In this document: positions 5,773-8,989 of the stretch, piece by piece
How the letters are laid out: each line of letters starts with the position of its first letter
How positions within the stretch are numbered: the first letter of the stretch is position 1
Assembly: GCA_017408185.1 (NCBI GenBank)
Contig: JAFQVE010000067.1
Coordinates: forward strand, 1-8,989
Origin: Oscillospiraceae bacterium
Lineage (GTDB): Bacteria > Bacillota_A > Clostridia > Oscillospirales > JAAYXM01
Reading direction: 5' to 3'
DNA: 8,989 nt
Notes under the pieces: generated by a model
Told to the model about the DNA's origin: nothing
Seen by the model: the letters and a program-made list of their open reading frames with translations, nothing else
Databases searched by the model: none
Position numbers and translations under genes: made by a program

Positions 5773-6453
5773 ATGATTTATGTAACAGGCGATATACACA
5801 TTCCTTCAAGCGACATACAAAAACTTAGCACAAAGCGTTTTCCGGAACAAAAAAACTTATCAGAAGCGGATTATTTAATAATCTGTGGGGATTTCGGAGG
5901 CATATGGAATGAGAGTTCGGAGGAACGGTATTGGATAAAGTGGCTGTCTGATAAAAATTTTACAACACTATTCATAGACGGAAACCACGAGAATTTTGAT
6001 TTACTGAACAAATATAGCGAATGTTGCTTCTGCGGAGGGAAAGTGCATAAAATTGCAAAAAAGGTCTATCATCTTATGCGCGGTGAAATTTTCGATATTT
6101 GCGGAAAGAAAATATTCACTTTAGGCGGAGCGAGTTCTCATGACAAAGAATACAGAAAAGAAGGTAAAAGCTGGTGGGAAGAAGAACTTCCGTCACAAGA
6201 GCAGTTGTGTATTGCCACCAAAACTTTGTCTTGCAGTGACAATAGAGTAGATATCATTATATCGCATTGCGCGCCTACCTCGTTGCAACAAATAATTGCT
6301 CCGGAATATGCCTCGGACTGTTTAACCGAATACTTTGAAAAGGTGAAGAAAACAGTGCTTTATGACAAATGGTTTTTCGGTCACTATCATAAGGATTGTG
6401 AGATTGACAGTAAGCATACTGCGGTGTTTGATAAGATTATAAAAATCTGTTAG
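5773..6453 (+). CDS. Calcineurin-like metallophosphoesterase, putative antidote
   Basis: The 226-residue protein has the full metallophosphoesterase motif series for a two-metal centre: GDIH (6-9), CGDFGG (38-43), GNHEN (70-74), ISHCAP (164-168) and GHYH (203-206). The family hydrolyses phosphomonoesters or phosphodiesters in nucleotides, nucleic acids or proteins; the substrate here is not readable. The stretch GGASSHDKEYRKEGKSWW between GNHE and ISH appears compact compared with longer relatives I recall. There is no signal peptide, so it is cytoplasmic. AAAGGA at 5761-5766 gives a well-spaced start 12 bases after the toxin stop, so the two are co-transcribed. The first 60 bases after that stop are about as AT-rich as the toxin tip. 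It occupies the slot immediately after a polymorphic toxin where an immunity gene is normal. As an enzyme it could reverse a toxin-made phosphate or nucleotide modification, but a role as an unrelated passenger is also possible. Confidence 0.9.
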   Translation: MIYVTGDIHIPSSDIQKLSTKRFPEQKNLSEADYLIICGDFGGIWNESSEERYWIKWLSDKNFTTLFIDGNHENFDLLNKYSECCFCGGKVHKIAKKVYHLMRGEIFDICGKKIFTLGGASSHDKEYRKEGKSWWEEELPSQEQLCIATKTLSCSDNRVDIIISHCAPTSLQQIIAPEYASDCLTEYFEKVKKTVLYDKWFFGHYHKDCEIDSKHTAVFDKIIKIC

Positions 6454-6486
6454 CGCGTATATGAAGGATGCTTTCAGGAAAAATAA

Positions 6487-6570
6487 AATTGTTGTAACAA
6501 ATCGCTTTACACACAGAATTATGACTACCGGCACTGTGCTGGTGGTTGTCGTTTGACTAAACCAAAATAA
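6487..6570 (+). other. Possible gene remnant with CAGGGC motif
   Basis: Between the phosphoesterase stop and the next terminator, a 27-codon open stretch without a start codon ends NYDYRHCAGGGCRLTKPK and stops at 6568-6570, just inside the terminator stem. The two-cysteine glycine motif looks more protein-like than chance, and the terminator's stem begins over its last codons, as for a real gene end. I do not recognise it. A competing 31-codon frame (6461-6556, starting MKDAFRKN) has an ATG but no ribosome binding site. Either could be noise. Confidence 0.25.
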
Positions 6571-6605
6571 GTGAGTTTGTTCTTCTGAATAAACTCACTT
6601 ATTTT
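6564..6605. terminator. Bidirectional terminator between the phosphoesterase and DHHW genes
   Basis: AAAATAAGTGAGTTT (6564-6578) pairs perfectly with AAACTCACTTATTTT (6591-6605), a 15-base stem with a 12-base loop. It lies between convergent genes ending at 6453 (+) and 6615 (-), with T-rich flanks on both sides, and probably ends both transcripts. Confidence 0.88.
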
Positions 6606-6614
6606 CTTATATAT

Positions 6615-7697
6615 TTACTTCATTGCAAGGCTTGAGTTGAGAAGTGATGAGCTATAGAGGAACAGCACATCGCTGTTTTGAAAATCCACAAATGAGCCTA
6701 TCATAGCGCTTTGGATATATCGGATATCCACAAGCGTTATTTTGCTGTAAGCCGGAACAAGAATCGGAGCAAGGCTTGAGGCGTAAGAATCGCGGAAGAT
6801 AACAAGCTCGCGCTTTTCTTTCGCGGAAGGGTTTTCCACTACGAGCAAAGCGTTGTTGCCTGAGAGGAACAGCTCATATGGGTCTCGCTCGTTTGCCTTT
6901 TCAAAATTATACACATATGAGGTCTCGGGACGTCCCGTGTCGAAGCTCGTCACGGAAACATTATTTAAAATATCGTTCGTGAGATATTTTATTGTGTCTG
7001 GAGAAACCTTCATTGCCGACTGTCCGGCATACACGCCGTAAAACGGCACGTCAAGGATGTTCTCAGTATACTCTGCAGAAATATCCGCTCCCATCTCAGA
7101 GGCAATGTGCTCTGCTATATCGCGGATGCACTCCTGCCGCCAGTGTGAATCCGTGCGGTAGAAATCATCAAGAGACAAGAGCGGAAAAACGTCGATATAA
7201 TTCATATACGGCGTTTTTTCTTTCATATATGATACAAGCGCTGAATAGTCGAGCTTTAGCGTATCAAGGAAAAAGTTCTTGTCCGGCACGATCGAGAAGT
7301 ATACATTTGTGTTTGCATCCCGAAGAAACGTATCGTAAATGAATTGAAAGCGTTCCGATGCATGATCAAGCATTGGCGTGTTCATAGGATAGTCAAGCTT
7401 CGTGAGATGCCCGTCTTTTACTATAACACCGTTGTTATCGGAAAGATTGAAAGCATATTTTGAGGTATAAGCCTTTATCGCGCGGAATGCATCACGGAAC
7501 GGAAATGCATCAGTTGCATATTCTTCAAATCCGTTTGTGAAATCTCCGGAAAAAATACTTTCTGCGGAAAGCTCCGGCATTGGAGCAAGAACACGCCGTT
7601 CGCTTTCTGAAAAGTCACTTTTCGGATAAAACCAGACAAAAAGAGTCAGTACGGCGAGAAGAAGAGCGGATGAAATCCATGTTATTTTATTTTTCAC
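6615..7697 (-). CDS. DHHW-family (AlgJ/AlgX-like) membrane-anchored O-acetylation protein
   Basis: This 360-residue protein has an N-terminal membrane anchor (about 5-24) after a short basic start, leaving the rest outside the membrane. It follows the DHHW-family pattern: DFSESERRVLAPMPELS (28-44) and TDAFPFRDAFR (62-72) near the start. The TDSHW motif (182-186) supplies the Asp183/His185 pair, and FRDSYASSLAP (301-311) supplies the nucleophile serine Ser304 of the SGNH-like triad. Asp-Ser-His-Trp replaces the family's usual Asp-His-His-Trp, but the D-x-H pair is kept. AlgJ/AlgX relatives transfer acetyl groups to exported polysaccharide using a donor passed across the membrane by an MBOAT partner. 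The start codon is GTG, chosen because AGGAGGG (7705-7711) is well placed, overlapping the stop of the upstream MBOAT gene. The two are therefore one operon, 12 bases apart. Confidence 0.88.
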   Translation of the reverse strand: MKNKITWISSALLLAVLTLFVWFYPKSDFSESERRVLAPMPELSAESIFSGDFTNGFEEYATDAFPFRDAFRAIKAYTSKYAFNLSDNNGVIVKDGHLTKLDYPMNTPMLDHASERFQFIYDTFLRDANTNVYFSIVPDKNFFLDTLKLDYSALVSYMKEKTPYMNYIDVFPLLSLDDFYRTDSHWRQECIRDIAEHIASEMGADISAEYTENILDVPFYGVYAGQSAMKVSPDTIKYLTNDILNNVSVTSFDTGRPETSYVYNFEKANERDPYELFLSGNNALLVVENPSAKEKRELVIFRDSYASSLAPILVPAYSKITLVDIRYIQSAMIGSFVDFQNSDVLFLYSSSLLNSSLAMK

Positions 7698-7709
7698 AAC
7701 AACACCCTC

Positions 7710-8989
7710 CTAAAATCTGAAATACAGGAACGGATTGAAAGAGCCGTCAACAAGATATGCTGTTATCAAAATCAAAAGAATGCACAGCACCGGCGCTTCA
7801 AGCAAAGAAAGACGCTGCCCAAGCTGCGTTTTTCCGATAAAATGCTTTAACGCAGGGGTTGAGCCGATAATCGCGACGGCAAAGAGCGGTGCATATGAGC
7901 GCAGATAATAGAAAAACTCTGCATTTGCGAGAGGATACTCCCCTGCCCCGAACATTGCACCGATATAAGACAGTGCGTCCGGGAGAGTTTTTGCATCGAA
8001 GATAACAAAGCTTATAAGAACAAACAGAAAAACATATAAATGGGCAACTATACGGTTTTTATCAATATATCTGCCAAGAAACAGCTTTTCGGCAAGAAGC
8101 AGGACTGCAAAGTAAAGTCCCCACACCGCAAATGTCCATTCCGCACCGTGCCAGAAGCCCGTAAGACACCACACAACGAGGATGTTGAATATAAAACGAC
8201 CTTTTTTTACGCGGTTTCCGCCGAGCGGGATATAAACATAGTCACGGAACCACGAGCCGAGCGAGATATGCCAGCGGCGCCAGAATTCGGAGATGCTTTT
8301 TGAAATAAAAGGATAGTTGAAGTTTTCCATAAATTTAAAGCCGAATATACGCCCCAGCCCTATCGCCATATCGGAATAACCGGAAAAATCAAAATAAACG
8401 TGAAGCGTAAACGCAATTGCATACATCCAGAAAAATGCGACGGATTTATCCTGAGATGCGTGAAAGATTTTTACAAGCTCACCAAGCTGATTTGCTATAA
8501 GAATCTTTTTTGAAAGACCAAGGATAAGACGGCGTGCGCCGTATGCAAAATCCTCTGAGGAGCTTGTCCGGTCAGAAAGCGAGTGTTCCACATCAATATA
8601 GCGCACAATCGGACCCGCAATAAGCTGTGGAAACATTGTTATATATGCTGCAAGGTTAATAGGATTTCTTTGTGCAGGAACATCGCCGCGGTAAACATCA
8701 ACGGTATAACTTAAAATCTGGAAAGTATAAAAGCTGATACCAATAGGAAGAGCAATGCCGAGAAGCGGGATTGAGAGACCGGTGGCGGCATTTACGTTGC
8801 TGATAAAGAAATCGGCGTATTTGAAATAGAGAAGCGAAGAAAGCGAAACAATAACAGAAAGAACGAGAAGAACGCGTGAAGCGGTTCGTTTGCGATATTT
8901 TTCAATTCCGAGCGCAAAAAAATATCCGCACGCGATTGTGCCGAGCATGAGGAACACATATATCGGCTCTCCCCACGCATAAAAGACAA
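7710..8989 (-). CDS. MBOAT acyltransferase (AlgI/DltB-like), 5' end outside window
   Basis: This polytopic membrane-bound O-acyltransferase hands acyl groups from cytoplasmic acyl-CoA to an extracytoplasmic partner for polysaccharide or teichoic-acid modification. The frame stays open to the window edge, and the bases before the first candidate start (GTG at 8957) encode YAWGEPIYV, a typical internal MBOAT segment, so the gene is truncated by the window. Conserved features in order are LPIGISFYTFQILSY, FPQLIAGPIVRY, the YFDFSGYSDMAIGLGRIFGF block, the FWRRWHISLGSWFRDYVYIPLGGN block, and the catalytic histidine motif LTGFWHGAEWTF. About ten hydrophobic segments are visible. It is followed by the DHHW protein, the same arrangement as AlgI with AlgJ/AlgX. 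With no glycosyltransferase in view, the polymer being acetylated is unknown. Confidence 0.95.
   Translation of the reverse strand, partial: VFYAWGEPIYVFLMLGTIACGYFFALGIEKYRKRTASRVLLVLSVIVSLSSLLYFKYADFFISNVNAATGLSIPLLGIALPIGISFYTFQILSYTVDVYRGDVPAQRNPINLAAYITMFPQLIAGPIVRYIDVEHSLSDRTSSSEDFAYGARRLILGLSKKILIANQLGELVKIFHASQDKSVAFFWMYAIAFTLHVYFDFSGYSDMAIGLGRIFGFKFMENFNYPFISKSISEFWRRWHISLGSWFRDYVYIPLGGNRVKKGRFIFNILVVWCLTGFWHGAEWTFAVWGLYFAVLLLAEKLFLGRYIDKNRIVAHLYVFLFVLISFVIFDAKTLPDALSYIGAMFGAGEYPLANAEFFYYLRSYAPLFAVAIIGSTPALKHFIGKTQLGQRLSLLEAPVLCILLILITAYLVDGSFNPFLYFRF

Overview
The window looks like a chromosomal segment from a gut-type Clostridia (Firmicutes), most likely near Oscillospirales/Ruminococcaceae. 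The evidence is a soj/spo0J-type parA-parB pair joined to serS, strong AGGAGG-type ribosome binding sites, low-to-mid GC, and a CcpA/LacI-like operator. The lineage is inferred from gene content and order, not from a marker alignment.

Region 1 (about 1-3590, + strand) is a tight housekeeping run: parA, parB (8-bp overlap), an unrecognised membrane-anchored coiled-coil protein of 153 residues, and serS. It ends in a long perfect hairpin that also serves the converging gene. Region 2 (3594-4628, - strand) is a Gfo/Idh/MocA-family NAD(P)-dependent oxidoreductase. Its own promoter is well formed, and a CcpA/LacI-type operator covers the -35 side. Region 3 (about 4629-4880) has no gene but is dense in regulatory-looking sequence: four TTGGCA-type hexamers at exactly 11-bp pitch, an 18-bp near-perfect palindrome over a TATAAT box, a terminator hairpin, and a TTGAAA-17-TATAAT promoter.

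Region 4 (about 4870-6453, + strand) is the most unusual part. It holds the C-terminal tail of a polymorphic toxin: a charged helical stretch, a glycine-rich 'pre-toxin' segment, and a small terminal domain with the DGHHR signature of the ParB/sulfiredoxin fold. Twelve bases later comes a calcineurin-like metallophosphoesterase. GC drops from about 50% to about 30% (hand count) at the pre-toxin/toxin boundary and is still about 32% over the first 60 bases after the toxin stop. That fits the toxin tip, and perhaps the phosphoesterase with it, having arrived by C-terminal replacement. The toxin lacks any delivery module, and its upstream 210 bases are open but have no start codon, so it is an orphan cassette or a decayed gene. 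The phosphoesterase occupies the slot where an immunity gene is expected, which suggests an enzyme-reversal toxin/antidote pair. This is inference.

Region 5 (6615-8989, - strand) is an extracellular-polysaccharide O-acetylation pair: an MBOAT (AlgI/DltB-like) acyltransferase running off the right edge, then a DHHW-family AlgJ/AlgX-like membrane-anchored SGNH-type protein. A bidirectional hairpin separates it from region 4. No rRNA, tRNA, CRISPR array, transposase or integrase was seen.
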